In this document: positions 54,102-63,425 of the stretch, piece by piece
Numbering within the stretch: position 1 is the stretch's first letter
Layout of the letters: each line of letters starts with the position of its first letter
Source: SpSt-333 sp964371615
GTDB taxonomy: Bacteria; Bacteroidota; Ignavibacteria; UBA10030; UBA8401
Assembly (NCBI GenBank): GCA_964371615.1
Contig: CAYJMS010000002.1
Span: 62,001-126,000 of the forward strand
DNA length: 64,000 bases
Direction: 5' to 3'
Notes under the pieces: generated by a model
Seen by the model: the letters and a program-made list of their open reading frames with translations, nothing else
Databases searched by the model: none
Told to the model about the DNA's origin: nothing
Made by a program: the position numbers and the translations under genes

Positions 54102-55334
54102 TTACCGTAAACATTCGATAACGTCGAGATTCGCCGCTCTTCGTGCAGGCATCAAACCGGCAGCAAATCCGACAATTGCGAGAATACCTGCAGCAGCCAA
54201 GGCAACTTCAATGGATAATACCGGAGTACCGACAAAATCCTTTATGGGGATCAGATGCATAACTTGAATGATGCCATACGCAATGGCAAAACCGAAAAAC
54301 GACCCGATCGCAATGATGAATAATGTTTCCATGAAGAACTGGAACATGATATTGCTTTTCTTTGCTCCGACGGCGCGCTTGATCCCGATCTCCTTGACCC
54401 TTTCCTGCACGACGATATACATAATATTGGCGACACCAATACCCCCTACGCCAAGAGTGAAGCTTCCGATTAATCCCATAAAGATGTTAAATGCCAAAAA
54501 GAAGTAGAAAATGAACTTATCAAATTCGTTCGTATCCCAGATCCAGACAGCATCCTGATCTGCCGGATCGAATTTGTATTTTTTGCTGAGTGCTTCGCGA
54601 ACATCCGTCGTGGTCTGCTCGGCTATCGACGGATCCGCAACCTGAAAGATGATATTGCTGAGGTACACCTCCCCGAAAACCGATGCAAACGTCGATGCGG
54701 GAATAAATATCCTATCCTGATCCCGTGAATTATACGACGAATTTTGCGTCTTCTTTTGCATGACGCCGATCACCGTAAACGGAGTCTGACCGACATAAAC
54801 CAACCGGCCGACCGCATCTCCCTCACCGTATAATAGCCGCTTCACTTCATCGCCAATGACTACAACCCGCTTTCTGTCCCGCAGATCGAGATCATTGATA
54901 AATCGTCCTCCCTGCTCCGGAATGATATTCCTCATATCGCTGTAATTGGGATAAACACCGGTGATCGTCGGATTCAAAATATTCTCACCGACCCGTGCCG
55001 GTACGCCGTACGTTGAATATTCCGGACTGATGGCAGAAATATTTCCGACCTGAGATGCAATCAGTTTCGTATCTTCCTCGACGAATGAGATTCTTCGTCC
55101 GATGCCGAAGCCCAGGTACGCTTTTGTCGTTTTTCCGGGAAACATAATCGCTATGTGCTCGCCGATACCGTGCATGTTCACCGCCAGTTGTTTCTTAAAA
55201 CCGACGCCGAAGGCTACGAGAACGATGACCGCGACGGTACCCCATGTAATACCGAAGACCGTCATGAATACGCGGAGCTTTTGGGCGCGCATATCCGACA
55301 GGAATTCCGAAAAGATGGTCGCGAGATGATTCAT
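54102..55334 (-). CDS. MacB-type ABC transporter permease
   Basis: This 410-residue permease is a paralogue of the next gene, with the same layout: one N-terminal helix, a periplasmic MacB core ('VVVIGDEVKRLLYGEGDAVG'), three C-terminal helices, the 'GVANIMYIVVQERVKEIGIK' coupling segment and the 'GLMPARRAANLDVIECLR' end. The two permeases probably form a heterodimer. No ATP-binding subunit is encoded in the window, so one must be supplied from elsewhere. Confidence 0.92.
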   Translation of the reverse strand: MNHLATIFSEFLSDMRAQKLRVFMTVFGITWGTVAVIVLVAFGVGFKKQLAVNMHGIGEHIAIMFPGKTTKAYLGFGIGRRISFVEEDTKLIASQVGNISAISPEYSTYGVPARVGENILNPTITGVYPNYSDMRNIIPEQGGRFINDLDLRDRKRVVVIGDEVKRLLYGEGDAVGRLVYVGQTPFTVIGVMQKKTQNSSYNSRDQDRIFIPASTFASVFGEVYLSNIIFQVADPSIAEQTTTDVREALSKKYKFDPADQDAVWIWDTNEFDKFIFYFFLAFNIFMGLIGSFTLGVGGIGVANIMYIVVQERVKEIGIKRAVGAKKSNIMFQFFMETLFIIAIGSFFGFAIAYGIIQVMHLIPIKDFVGTPVLSIEVALAAAGILAIVGFAAGLMPARRAANLDVIECLR

Positions 55335-55339
55335 GGAAC

Positions 55340-56428
55340 TCAGTCGATTTTCTTTACCGGTTTTTCGAATACTTCGTCACTGTCATTCAAACCGCTTTTT
55401 ACTTCAATGCTGATGGCATCGCTCAATCCGGTTTCTATATATTGCTCTTCTTGCTGCTTCAACACTGACCGCATCACGAATGCCGAATCATTCCGGAATG
55501 TGACGACCCGTTCAGGGATCATGATGACGTCGCTCTTTTTTTGTATAATGATATTTGCGTTGGCCGAATATCCCGCACGCAACAACGCTTTGTTTGATTT
55601 CGGGATAGTAATCTCGATCGGAAACACCGTGGCGTTTTCTTTTTTATCCGCCTTAAGCGAGATCGTTTTAAGTGTTCCGCGGATCGTATCGTTCGGCAGC
55701 GCACCGACCTTGATCTCGACATCCATTCCTTCTTTCAATTTGCCGACATCAATCTCATCCACCGTGCCTTTAAACAACAGATTTTCCATTGCCGCCATTT
55801 TCATCAACACCGTCCCTTCCTGAAACGACGTCAACGGAATCACCGGATCGCCGACTTCTACCGCCTTGTTCAGCAGAAAACCGCTGATGGGAGCTTTAAT
55901 GATGGATTCGATTTCCGTTTTACCGATCGCGACTTTCCCGCTTTCAATCAACGCAAGTCTTTCCTTCGCAATCTTGACCCGCAGGTCTCTGTCATTGTAT
56001 TGGCGTATAAATTCTTCGTATTCTTTTTCCGAGGTCAACCCTTTTTCCTTCAAGGACACCTGGCGTACTTTCTCCTGTTGCAACGCTTTAAATTGCACTT
56101 CTTCCAACTCCACCTGACGCTTTGCATCGGCAAGTTCGAGCGGTGTCGGATCCGGTTTCACTTCCAGCAGCGGATCGCCGGCGTGAACAAACGTGCCGGG
56201 TTCTACAAAGATTATTTTCACCACACCGGATATTTTCGATTTCACCGATATTTCATTTTCCGGTTCTATCGTTCCGACTGCCAGCGCTTTGTCGGTAATG
56301 GTTCCGCGGGTTACTTTTATGCTGGGAAGGGATTGTTCGTCGTCTCCGTTTGTACGGAATGCGAAGAACCACACAGCGGCGAAGACAAGGAGTGTCGTAA
56401 GTGCAATAAACAGGTATTTTTTCTTCAT
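55340..56428 (-). CDS. periplasmic adaptor subunit (MacA/HlyD family)
   Basis: This 362-residue membrane-fusion protein links an inner-membrane transporter to the outer membrane. It has an N-terminal anchor ('YLFIALTTLLVFAAVWFFAF'), the lipoyl-like halves ('GVVKIIFVEPGTFVHAGD' and 'IIKAPISGFLLNKAVEVGD'), an alpha-hairpin with charged residues between them, and a beta-barrel and membrane-proximal part. It is first in the run, 5 nt before the first MacB-type permease. An outer-membrane channel of the TolC type is not in the window. Confidence 0.92.
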   Translation of the reverse strand: MKKKYLFIALTTLLVFAAVWFFAFRTNGDDEQSLPSIKVTRGTITDKALAVGTIEPENEISVKSKISGVVKIIFVEPGTFVHAGDPLLEVKPDPTPLELADAKRQVELEEVQFKALQQEKVRQVSLKEKGLTSEKEYEEFIRQYNDRDLRVKIAKERLALIESGKVAIGKTEIESIIKAPISGFLLNKAVEVGDPVIPLTSFQEGTVLMKMAAMENLLFKGTVDEIDVGKLKEGMDVEIKVGALPNDTIRGTLKTISLKADKKENATVFPIEITIPKSNKALLRAGYSANANIIIQKKSDVIMIPERVVTFRNDSAFVMRSVLKQQEEQYIETGLSDAISIEVKSGLNDSDEVFEKPVKKID

Positions 56429-56674
56429 CAGATTTCCTCTATATCATATATGACAATCATGCTTTACGTCAAAGAAATTCAATAGTTACAGCATTTTCTT
56501 AAACAATACCGTATCGAACGGTATCTTCCTACCGGCCATATTGTGTCACCGAATTCTTTGGGAGGGAAATTGCGGAGATGTCACGTAAAATCGAATCCAA
56601 CGATGAATTCACACGACTGCAGCTATTGTGCTTCATTCAATCACAAAGGACTTTTAAACTTTCAATAGCGGAGA
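56429..56674. promoter_or_regulatory. intergenic region upstream of the adaptor gene
   Basis: 246 nt between the adaptor start and the amidohydrolase stop. It should contain the promoter of the MacA-permease run. A hairpin (ATACCGT 56506-56512 and ACGGTAT 56518-56524, 5-nt loop) follows the amidohydrolase gene in its direction and has a weak T-rich tail, so it may end the phenylacetate transcript. A 39-codon plus-strand frame (56578-56697) has GGAGGG 11 nt upstream but overlaps the amidohydrolase end; I give it little weight. Confidence 0.45.
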
Positions 56675-57523
56675 TTACTCAAAAAAGGGGATTTTGAAGC
56701 TGCCACCGGCGTGTCCGGGCTGGGACAACGGTAATTTAAATAACTTGATTGCGTTTTCGTACATCATCTTGTTCTTATCCCGCTGGGGGATTCCGAGGCT
56801 GTCCATAAATTCGACATACGATTCCATCGATGAAATCGGCCAGTCGGTACCGAACAGGCATTTATCCGGTTCCGCACCGTAGGTAAGCATTTCCTGAAGT
56901 TGTTTGTGCATGAATTTTTCGAACCGATCCGAAAAATCACCCAATACCAATCCGGAAATATCGGTATAGACATTGGCGTTTTTATAAATGACTTCCATGG
57001 TATCGCGTATCCACGGATTACCGAGATGACAGATAAGGAAATTGACATCGGGATTGTCCACGGCGACTTCATCGATATTAAGCGGATGAGAGAATTTTAT
57101 TTTTCCTTTTGCCGTAAACGTATCGCCGCAGTGGATCATTACCGGAACTCCCGTTTCCGCTGCCAGGCGATAAACCGGTTGAAGTTTTTCGTCCGACGGG
57201 TAGAACGGTTCATATCCGGGATATAATTTCAAGCCGACGACTGTACCTTCTTTTATCATGATGCGGATTTCGTCAATATCCTGTTGAGAAAAATTCAAAT
57301 AGCTGATCCCCGCCACGACAAAGAGATTTTTGGATCCCCGGACCGCATCCACCACCGCCCGTGTCGACGGCCTTCCGGGCACAACTTTATAGGAAGTGAG
57401 GATCAGCGACACATCGACCCTGTTCTTCCTCATTTCAGATTTTAACAACGAGAGATTTGCCGATAATTGGTCTGCAGATTCATCTGCGTAATTATTGACA
57501 TGCACATGACAATCGATAATCAT
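56675..57523 (-). CDS. amidohydrolase-family metal-dependent hydrolase
   Basis: This 282-residue TIM-barrel protein of the amidohydrolase-2/ACMSD-type group has the metal-binding motif HVHV (in 'IIDCHVHVNNYADE'), 'VMIHCGDTFTAKGKI', 'FLICHLGNPWIRDT' and the late Asp in 'LFGTDWPISS'. Members decarboxylate or hydrolyse aromatic or cyclic carboxylates, or open lactones. It is last in the minus-strand run that begins with phenylacetate genes, 9 nt after the four-TM protein, so a role in aromatic-acid metabolism is possible but unproven. Confidence 0.82.
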   Translation of the reverse strand: MIIDCHVHVNNYADESADQLSANLSLLKSEMRKNRVDVSLILTSYKVVPGRPSTRAVVDAVRGSKNLFVVAGISYLNFSQQDIDEIRIMIKEGTVVGLKLYPGYEPFYPSDEKLQPVYRLAAETGVPVMIHCGDTFTAKGKIKFSHPLNIDEVAVDNPDVNFLICHLGNPWIRDTMEVIYKNANVYTDISGLVLGDFSDRFEKFMHKQLQEMLTYGAEPDKCLFGTDWPISSMESYVEFMDSLGIPQRDKNKMMYENAIKLFKLPLSQPGHAGGSFKIPFFE

Positions 57524-57532
57524 TCTTCAACC

Positions 57533-58198
57533 TTAATTTGATTTCCACAACCGTTCGATGATTTTAGATGCCCATTCCTTACCGCCCAATCCGAATGCGA
57601 GCGCCAATGCAAAACAGAGCGCACCGAAAGCGATCTGGAATCCGGAGACCAGAATCTGTCCACCGATATTCAATTGTTCGAGTACCATGGAAGCGACAAA
57701 AATCAGTATCGCATACTTAATAACGAGGCTCATCCCTTCTGCCCCGGTCATCCCGATATTATTCAAATAGGCATTCGATGCGGTGTGGGCAAATTTGGCA
57801 AACAGTGTTCCGAACAATAATACAATAAACGCCACGATGAGATTTGGGATATACAGGACCATTTTATTGAACAAGTCCGCTGCCGACTGCAGTCCTAAGC
57901 TGTTCAACACTGCCAGCGTAAAGGTAAACATGATAAACCAATAGACCAATTTGGCAAGAAGTGTGGATGTGGTGAATTTTACACCACCTCGATAGAGGAA
58001 ATTTTCAATTCCTGCTTTTTCGGCGATTTCTTCCAGTCTGATAAGCCGGAAAAACTTGACAAACGACTTCTCAATCAAGCGTGCAATGATCCATCCCAAC
58101 AAAAGCAGCAATGCCGCCGCGATAAATTTCGGAATCTGTTCACGGAAGTACATCCAGAATTGCTGTATCGACGCGTAAAAGGCTTGCAGTAGTTCCAT
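57533..58198 (-). CDS. membrane protein with conserved TM-helix repeats (CmpX/MscS-related)
   Basis: This 221-residue integral membrane protein has about four helices, with two copies of the 'conserved TM helix' motif seen in small mechanosensitive-channel relatives ('FIAAALLLLLGWIIARLIEK' and 'PNLIVAFIVLLFGTLFAKF'). The C-terminus is 'ALAFGLGGKEWASKIIE', where 'LGGKE' is typical. It lacks the MscS pore and cytoplasmic domains. The function is unknown; it may influence membrane tension. It sits between the crotonase and amidohydrolase genes with small gaps, within the phenylacetate run. Confidence 0.8.
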   Translation of the reverse strand: MELLQAFYASIQQFWMYFREQIPKFIAAALLLLLGWIIARLIEKSFVKFFRLIRLEEIAEKAGIENFLYRGGVKFTTSTLLAKLVYWFIMFTFTLAVLNSLGLQSAADLFNKMVLYIPNLIVAFIVLLFGTLFAKFAHTASNAYLNNIGMTGAEGMSLVIKYAILIFVASMVLEQLNIGGQILVSGFQIAFGALCFALALAFGLGGKEWASKIIERLWKSN

Positions 58199-58226
58199 AT
58201 GATGTCACTTTCCTAAGATCGTGAGT

Positions 58227-59003
58227 TTATTTTGATTTCCAAACCGGATTTCTTTTTTCAATAAATGCCTTGAGTGCTTCGGCACGATCTTCCGTCCCGA
58301 TCAATGGCCTGTATAACGTTAGTTCATGTTCAAATCCGTCCAGCAGCCAATCCATATACGATGTTTCTATTGCTTTCTTTGCCTGCCGTAGTGCCAACGG
58401 CGCGTTGGAGGCGACCTGGCGGACAATGTTCTCGAATTCTTCCGAAAAGATATCGTCCGCAAATAAGAAATCAACAACTCCGTCCTCTTTCGCCTCCTGA
58501 GCCGAAAAATGACGTGCCGTCAGAATCCATTTTCTCGCCACTGCAGCCGAAGCGCGCTGCGCTAAGCGCTGTGTACCACCGGCGGCGGGAATGATGCCAA
58601 GTCCGGTTTCCGGCAAACCAAACTTTGCCGATGAGTTTGCAACAATGATATCGCCAGCCAGTGCAAATTCCAATCCCCCGCCCAGAGCCGCGGCATGAAC
58701 GCCCATGATAACCGGTTGTGGAAGTTCGCACCACGTTGATACGACTGTTTGAATGCCTTTAACGATCGTGATCACCTGATCCTGAGGAATGCCGCTGCGC
58801 TCCTTCAAATCCGCACCGGCACAAAAGGCTTTCCCTTCCGCTCTTACAGCGATGACCCAAACATCATCCCGCACTTTGAGATCCCGCGCTATTGTTGTCA
58901 ATTCTGCGACAAGATCACTGTTGAAAGCATTCACCGGAGGTCGATTGAGCGTGATCCGTGCAATGTTATTTTCTACTGTCGTGGTAACATACCGGTATGA
59001 CAT
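58227..59003 (-). CDS. enoyl-CoA hydratase/isomerase (crotonase family)
   Basis: This 258-residue crotonase has an oxyanion-hole segment 'AFCAGADLKERSG' and 'AALGGGLEFALAGD', and both acid/base glutamates of the hydratase type ('GGGLEFALAGD' and 'FGLPETGLGIIP'). With a phenylacetate cluster next to it, it could be the PaaF-like hydratase or PaaG-like isomerase; the sequence alone does not settle which. It begins 37 nt after the paaZ stop. Confidence 0.85.
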   Translation of the reverse strand: MSYRYVTTTVENNIARITLNRPPVNAFNSDLVAELTTIARDLKVRDDVWVIAVRAEGKAFCAGADLKERSGIPQDQVITIVKGIQTVVSTWCELPQPVIMGVHAAALGGGLEFALAGDIIVANSSAKFGLPETGLGIIPAAGGTQRLAQRASAAVARKWILTARHFSAQEAKEDGVVDFLFADDIFSEEFENIVRQVASNAPLALRQAKKAIETSYMDWLLDGFEHELTLYRPLIGTEDRAEALKAFIEKRNPVWKSK

Positions 59004-59040
59004 ATGAATGACCGTTGGTTGAAAAGTGTGTTGCCGGTTG

Positions 59041-61077
59041 TTATGCCTGACCCGCCTGTTTCGCCACCATCGTCAACAATGTGTACAGTGCAACTTGTTC
59101 ATTATTTTGGTTAAAAACAATAACGTCCCATTCCACGATACCGTGCTGTTCTCCCTCTTTGGGACGGGTGGATTTTACGGTCAATCGCACCTGAATAGAA
59201 TCGCCGGGATATACCGGTTGTACGAACCGCAATCCTTCGAGGCCGTAATTTGCCATTACCGGAACGAATCCCGGTTCGACAAACAGTCCGGCTGCGGCCG
59301 AAAGGACAAAATATCCGTGCGCAACCCTGCGATCGAAGATGGATTTTTTTGCCAGATCGTCATCCATATGCGCATAAAAATGATCGCCGCTCAGATCGGC
59401 AAATTTTTCAATATCCTCAAGTGTGATTGTCCGGGTCGCGGTCAATAGGGAGTCGCCGATGACTAGATCGTCGAAATATTTTTTAAATGGATGAACTCCG
59501 TCGGAATGTGTGTGCGCCCCGACAGTAAATTCACGATAGATCTTACCGAGCGTTGTCGGACTTCCTTGCAATGCCGTCCGCTGCATATAATGCATTACAC
59601 TCCGGATCCCGCCCAATTCCTCTCCTCCGCCGGCACGGCCGGGACCGCCATGGACCATTTGCGGCATTGGAGAGCCATGTCCGGTGGATTCCTTTGCACA
59701 ATACCGGTTCATCAAAAATATCCGTCCGTGAAAGGGTGCAATGCCGATTGCGAATTTTTTCATTTCATCGTCGTTATTCGAAAAGAATGAACCGACGAGA
59801 CTCCCTCTTCCTTTCTTCACCAATTCAATCGCTTCATCCATATTTTTGTAACCCATGACCGTGCTGACCGGGCCGAATGCTTCAATGGAATGCGGTTCGG
59901 ATGACGAGAATGGCGCATGGCAGTGCAAAACGGTCGGACGGAAAAATGCTCCGCGATCGATCGACCGGCCGTTAGAGCGAAGTGTGTTCGAATATTCATA
60001 CACTTTCTCGCTTGATCGGCCCAATTCTGCGACGCGAGAAGAGACTTCAGCCATTTGGTCCATTCCGACCAACGGACCCATTTTCACATCATCCATCGCG
60101 GGATCACCTATGACGATCCGGGATAATTTTTCGTCCAATGCCCGGATGACATCGCTGACACGAATCTCCGGTATTATGATCCTTCGAATTGAGGTGCAGC
60201 GCTGACCGGCTTTGACCGTCATTTCTCTCGCAATCTCCTTAATGAACAACGAGAACTCTTCTGTCGAAGGATCGGCGTGTTCACCGAGGACGGAGCAATT
60301 TAACGAGTCTGCCTCCATATTGAAGCGGATGGAATGCTCTAAAACATTTCGGTGCTGTTTAAGTTTTACGCCCGTGGAATGAGAACCGGTGAATGTAACA
60401 GCATCCTGTTCCGACAAGTGGTCAAAAAGATTGCCGACACTGCCGCAGATCAATTGCAGCGATCCTTCGGGTAGTATTCCCGAATGCACGATTTCTTCAA
60501 CCGCCTTTTGGGCTACATAACAGGTGGAACTTGCCGGTTTGACGATGGACGGCATTCCTGCCAGAAACGACGGAGCAAATTTTTCCAGCATGCCCCACAC
60601 CGGAAAATTAAATGCATTGATATGGACGGCAACTCCCTCCAACGGAACGCAAATATGCCTTCCCACAAACGTCCCACCTTTGGAGAGCATTTCAGTCCCG
60701 CCGTCTATATAAACGGTTTGATTCGGAAGCTCCTTCCGACCTTTACTGGCAAAGGCAAAGAGCGTTCCAATGCCGCCGTCGATATCGAACCATGAATCGT
60801 TCCTGGTCGCACCGGTGAACGACGACAATTGGTAGAGATCGTCTTTCCGTTCATTGAGATATTTTGCCAATTCTTTCAACATCAGTGCGCGTTGATGGAA
60901 AGTGTACCGGCGAATCGAAGCGCCTCCAACCGTACGGGCGAACGTGGTCATGCGAGAAAAATCGAGACCGGTACTGTCGGTATCAAAGATATGCTCTCCA
61001 GTCACCGCGCTGTACAGCGGCGATGGTGAACCGGATCCTTCGATCCATTGACCGTGTGCAAATGATTTTACTGTCAT
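59041..61077 (-). CDS. paaZ: phenylacetate ring-opening bifunctional hydrolase/dehydrogenase
   Basis: This 678-residue protein is PaaZ: an N-terminal aldehyde dehydrogenase domain (about 1-520) and a C-terminal MaoC hydratase domain (about 530-675). The catalytic residues are Glu255 in 'RFNMEADSLN' and Cys294 in 'KAGQRCTSIRR'; the numbers are within one of E. coli PaaZ (256, 295). The MaoC half shows 'DLSGDHFYAHMDDD' with the hydratase Asp/His. It opens oxepin-CoA and oxidises the semialdehyde to a CoA-bound dicarboxylate. It lies in the paa run with paaY upstream and the crotonase downstream. Confidence 0.96.
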   Translation of the reverse strand: MTVKSFAHGQWIEGSGSPSPLYSAVTGEHIFDTDSTGLDFSRMTTFARTVGGASIRRYTFHQRALMLKELAKYLNERKDDLYQLSSFTGATRNDSWFDIDGGIGTLFAFASKGRKELPNQTVYIDGGTEMLSKGGTFVGRHICVPLEGVAVHINAFNFPVWGMLEKFAPSFLAGMPSIVKPASSTCYVAQKAVEEIVHSGILPEGSLQLICGSVGNLFDHLSEQDAVTFTGSHSTGVKLKQHRNVLEHSIRFNMEADSLNCSVLGEHADPSTEEFSLFIKEIAREMTVKAGQRCTSIRRIIIPEIRVSDVIRALDEKLSRIVIGDPAMDDVKMGPLVGMDQMAEVSSRVAELGRSSEKVYEYSNTLRSNGRSIDRGAFFRPTVLHCHAPFSSSEPHSIEAFGPVSTVMGYKNMDEAIELVKKGRGSLVGSFFSNNDDEMKKFAIGIAPFHGRIFLMNRYCAKESTGHGSPMPQMVHGGPGRAGGGEELGGIRSVMHYMQRTALQGSPTTLGKIYREFTVGAHTHSDGVHPFKKYFDDLVIGDSLLTATRTITLEDIEKFADLSGDHFYAHMDDDLAKKSIFDRRVAHGYFVLSAAAGLFVEPGFVPVMANYGLEGLRFVQPVYPGDSIQVRLTVKSTRPKEGEQHGIVEWDVIVFNQNNEQVALYTLLTMVAKQAGQA

Positions 61078-61096
61078 AGATGTACGAAAAGATCGT

Positions 61097-61717
61097 TTAT
61101 AAATGATCGATATCCTTTTGCGTCTCTTTCCACGTCCGGTATATCTTTTCCTGATCTTTCCGGCGTTTCGGGATTTTCCTGAGCGGTTTCACACGCTTCA
61201 TCGATTTTTTCATTTCGGTCGGGAGATTCTGATATAATGCGGTCCCTTCGGATTTCCATTGGCTCATCTTATCTGATACCTGTTTCACAATCCTGGCGGG
61301 ATTACCGACGACAACAGACCGGGGAGGAATAATCATTTTAGACGGAACGAAAGTCAACGCGCCGATGATCGAATCGGCGCCAACCTCTGCCATATCCATG
61401 ACTACGGCATTCATACCGACCAGAACATTCGGTCCGATTGATGCTCCATGGATAATTGCGCCGTGTCCGATGTGTGCATTTTGCTTTAAGGATATCGACG
61501 TACCCGGAAAGACGTGGATAACGCAGGTCTCCTGAATATTGCATCCATCTTCGATCACAATCCCTCCCCAATCTCCCCGTATCACCGCCGAAGGTCCGAC
61601 ATACACATCTTTTCCGATAATGACATTGCCGATGATAGTTGCCTGAGGATGGATAAATGCGGATTTGTGAATAACAGGGATGAATCCGTCGAACGAATAG
61701 ATGGATTGATTTTTCAT
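61097..61717 (-). CDS. paaY: hexapeptide-repeat protein of the phenylacetate pathway
   Basis: This 206-residue left-handed beta-helix protein has gamma-carbonic-anhydrase-like repeats ('AFIHPQATIIGNVIIGKDVY', 'RGDWGGIVIEDGC', 'AHIGHGAIIHGASIG'). The His ligands of the metal site are in 'VIHVFPGTS', 'NAHIGHGAII' and nearby. The start at 61717 fits the family better than the upstream ATG at 61759. PaaY is a thioesterase-like or accessory protein needed for robust growth on phenylacetate. Confidence 0.88.
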   Translation of the reverse strand: MKNQSIYSFDGFIPVIHKSAFIHPQATIIGNVIIGKDVYVGPSAVIRGDWGGIVIEDGCNIQETCVIHVFPGTSISLKQNAHIGHGAIIHGASIGPNVLVGMNAVVMDMAEVGADSIIGALTFVPSKMIIPPRSVVVGNPARIVKQVSDKMSQWKSEGTALYQNLPTEMKKSMKRVKPLRKIPKRRKDQEKIYRTWKETQKDIDHL

Positions 61718-61789
61718 TGTACCGGTATGATCTCTTTTCGATGTTGCAGTATTTAACACAATACCTGTAACATTTGGTTATGATTTCGT

Positions 61790-62998
61790 TTATACGTTTT
61801 CAATTATTATTGCCATCCCTTGACCCACACCGATGCACATGGTGCAGAGAGCATATCGTTCTTTTCTCTCTTTCAATTCATATGCCGCCGTCGTAACCAA
61901 TCGCGCGCCGGACATTCCGAGAGGATGGCCGAGGGCGATCGCTCCGCCATTCGGATTCACTCTCGGATCATTATCCTTGAGATCCAATCCCCTCATGGCG
62001 GCAAGACATTGCGAAGCAAATGCTTCGTTCATTTCTATCACGGACATATCATCCATTGCCAATCCGGTTTTCTTCAGCACTGCCTGCGACGCCGGCAACA
62101 GTCCGATCCCCATGATCCGTGGTTCCACACCGACCACGGCCGAAGCGGTATATCGTGCCAAAGGAGTCAAGTGATAGCGCTTTACCGCTTCTTCAGAGGC
62201 AAGAATCAACGCACACGCTCCGTCATTGATACCGGACGAATTTCCCGCCGTCACTGTTCCTTTTCCATCCGTGCGAAATGCAGGGCGTAACGTCGATAAT
62301 TTTTCCACCGTTGTTTCCGGTTTGGGAAATTCATCATCCCCGAAGATGATAATATCCTTTTTAGCATGAATTTCGATCGGTACATTTTCCTTAAAAAATC
62401 GTTGACGGGTAATTGCCTTTTTCGCCTTTTGTTGAGACCAGAAGGCAAATGCGTCCTGATCTTCTCTTGAAATCTTGAATTGTTCTGCCACATTTTCCGC
62501 CGTCATTCCCATGGAATCAACTCCGTACCGTTCTTTCATCTTCGGATTAACGAAGCGCCAGCCGAGCGCTGTGTCGAAGATCTCCGGCGTGCGGGAGAAT
62601 GCTTCGGATGGTTTTTTCATGACATACGGTGCGCGGGACATGCTTTCAACACCGCCGGCAATGTAGAGATCCCCATCGCCGATCAATATTTTATTCGCAG
62701 CGTTGACAACGGCGCTCATACCGGATGCGCAGAGCCGGTTGACTGTTTCGGCCGGGACGGATTCCGGAAGTCCTGCGAGCAATGATGCCATTCTCGCCAC
62801 ATTGCGATTATCTTCACCTGCCTGATTTGCACAGCCGAATATTACCTCAGCGTATGCAGATTTTTCTATTTGCGGATAGCGATTGGTAATTGCTGCGATG
62901 ACAAATGCGGCAAGGTCATCCGGACGAATTGACGACAACGCTCCGCCGTATTTGCCGATCGGCGTCCGCAGCGCATCGACGATATATACCGTTTTCAT
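61790..62998 (-). CDS. paaJ: 3-oxoadipyl-CoA/3-oxo-5,6-dehydrosuberyl-CoA thiolase
   Basis: This 402-residue thiolase carries out the last cleavage steps of phenylacetate degradation, releasing acetyl-CoA. The catalytic residues are visible: acylated Cys in 'NRLCASGMSAVVN', His in 'ALGHPLGMSGAR' and Cys in 'LCTMCIGVGQGMAI'. The start at 62998 ('MKTVYIVDALRTPIGKYGG') is chosen because the longer frame from 63067 runs into paaI. It begins 1 nt after the paaI stop, so translation is probably coupled. Confidence 0.93.
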   Translation of the reverse strand: MKTVYIVDALRTPIGKYGGALSSIRPDDLAAFVIAAITNRYPQIEKSAYAEVIFGCANQAGEDNRNVARMASLLAGLPESVPAETVNRLCASGMSAVVNAANKILIGDGDLYIAGGVESMSRAPYVMKKPSEAFSRTPEIFDTALGWRFVNPKMKERYGVDSMGMTAENVAEQFKISREDQDAFAFWSQQKAKKAITRQRFFKENVPIEIHAKKDIIIFGDDEFPKPETTVEKLSTLRPAFRTDGKGTVTAGNSSGINDGACALILASEEAVKRYHLTPLARYTASAVVGVEPRIMGIGLLPASQAVLKKTGLAMDDMSVIEMNEAFASQCLAAMRGLDLKDNDPRVNPNGGAIALGHPLGMSGARLVTTAAYELKERKERYALCTMCIGVGQGMAIIIENV

Positions 62999-62999
62999 A

Positions 63000-63425
63000 T
63001 TATTCCATCTTCTCTTTTTTGGTAATGTACACAATACCGCGAAAATCTCCGACGGGTGTCCCATCATCCTTCGAAATCGTCACCGTATAGATGCCGATCC
63101 GTTCCGTGCGACTCACCTCATTAGAAACAGCCACAAGCCGATCCCCTTCATAGACCGGATTCGGGTAAGCGATGCTCGCTTCGATGCTGACAGCGACCTT
63201 ACCGTAGGTATTGGAAGCAAATGCCAGAACACTGTCCGCAAGCGAAAAAGTGATACCGCCGTGACACACATTAAATCCGTTCAGCATCTCTTTCCGCACG
63301 ATCATGCGAGCGGTTACTTCACCGGGACCGTGCACTGTTACTTCCATCCCGAGCCACTGACTAAACGGATCATGATCCAACATCTGTTGAATAGTGCGCT
63401 CTAAAACGTTTTGAGAATCCATCAT
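63000..63425 (-). CDS. paaI: phenylacetyl-CoA-type hotdog thioesterase
   Basis: This 141-residue hotdog-fold thioesterase has the signature 'NVCHGGITFSLADSVLAFA' with the catalytic Asp and a conserved His-Gly-Gly. PaaI releases CoA from pathway acyl-CoA intermediates to prevent CoA trapping. It overlaps the paaD stop by ATGA and the ATG reading Met-Met-Asp is used. It sits in a canonical paa order. Confidence 0.92.
   Translation of the reverse strand: MMDSQNVLERTIQQMLDHDPFSQWLGMEVTVHGPGEVTARMIVRKEMLNGFNVCHGGITFSLADSVLAFASNTYGKVAVSIEASIAYPNPVYEGDRLVAVSNEVSRTERIGIYTVTISKDDGTPVGDFRGIVYITKKEKME

Noticed and set aside
56578..56697. 39-codon plus-strand frame starting MSRKIESNDEFTR
   Set aside because: There is a GGAGGG 11 nt upstream, but the end overlaps the amidohydrolase gene on the other strand and there is no recognisable content; kept only as a remark.
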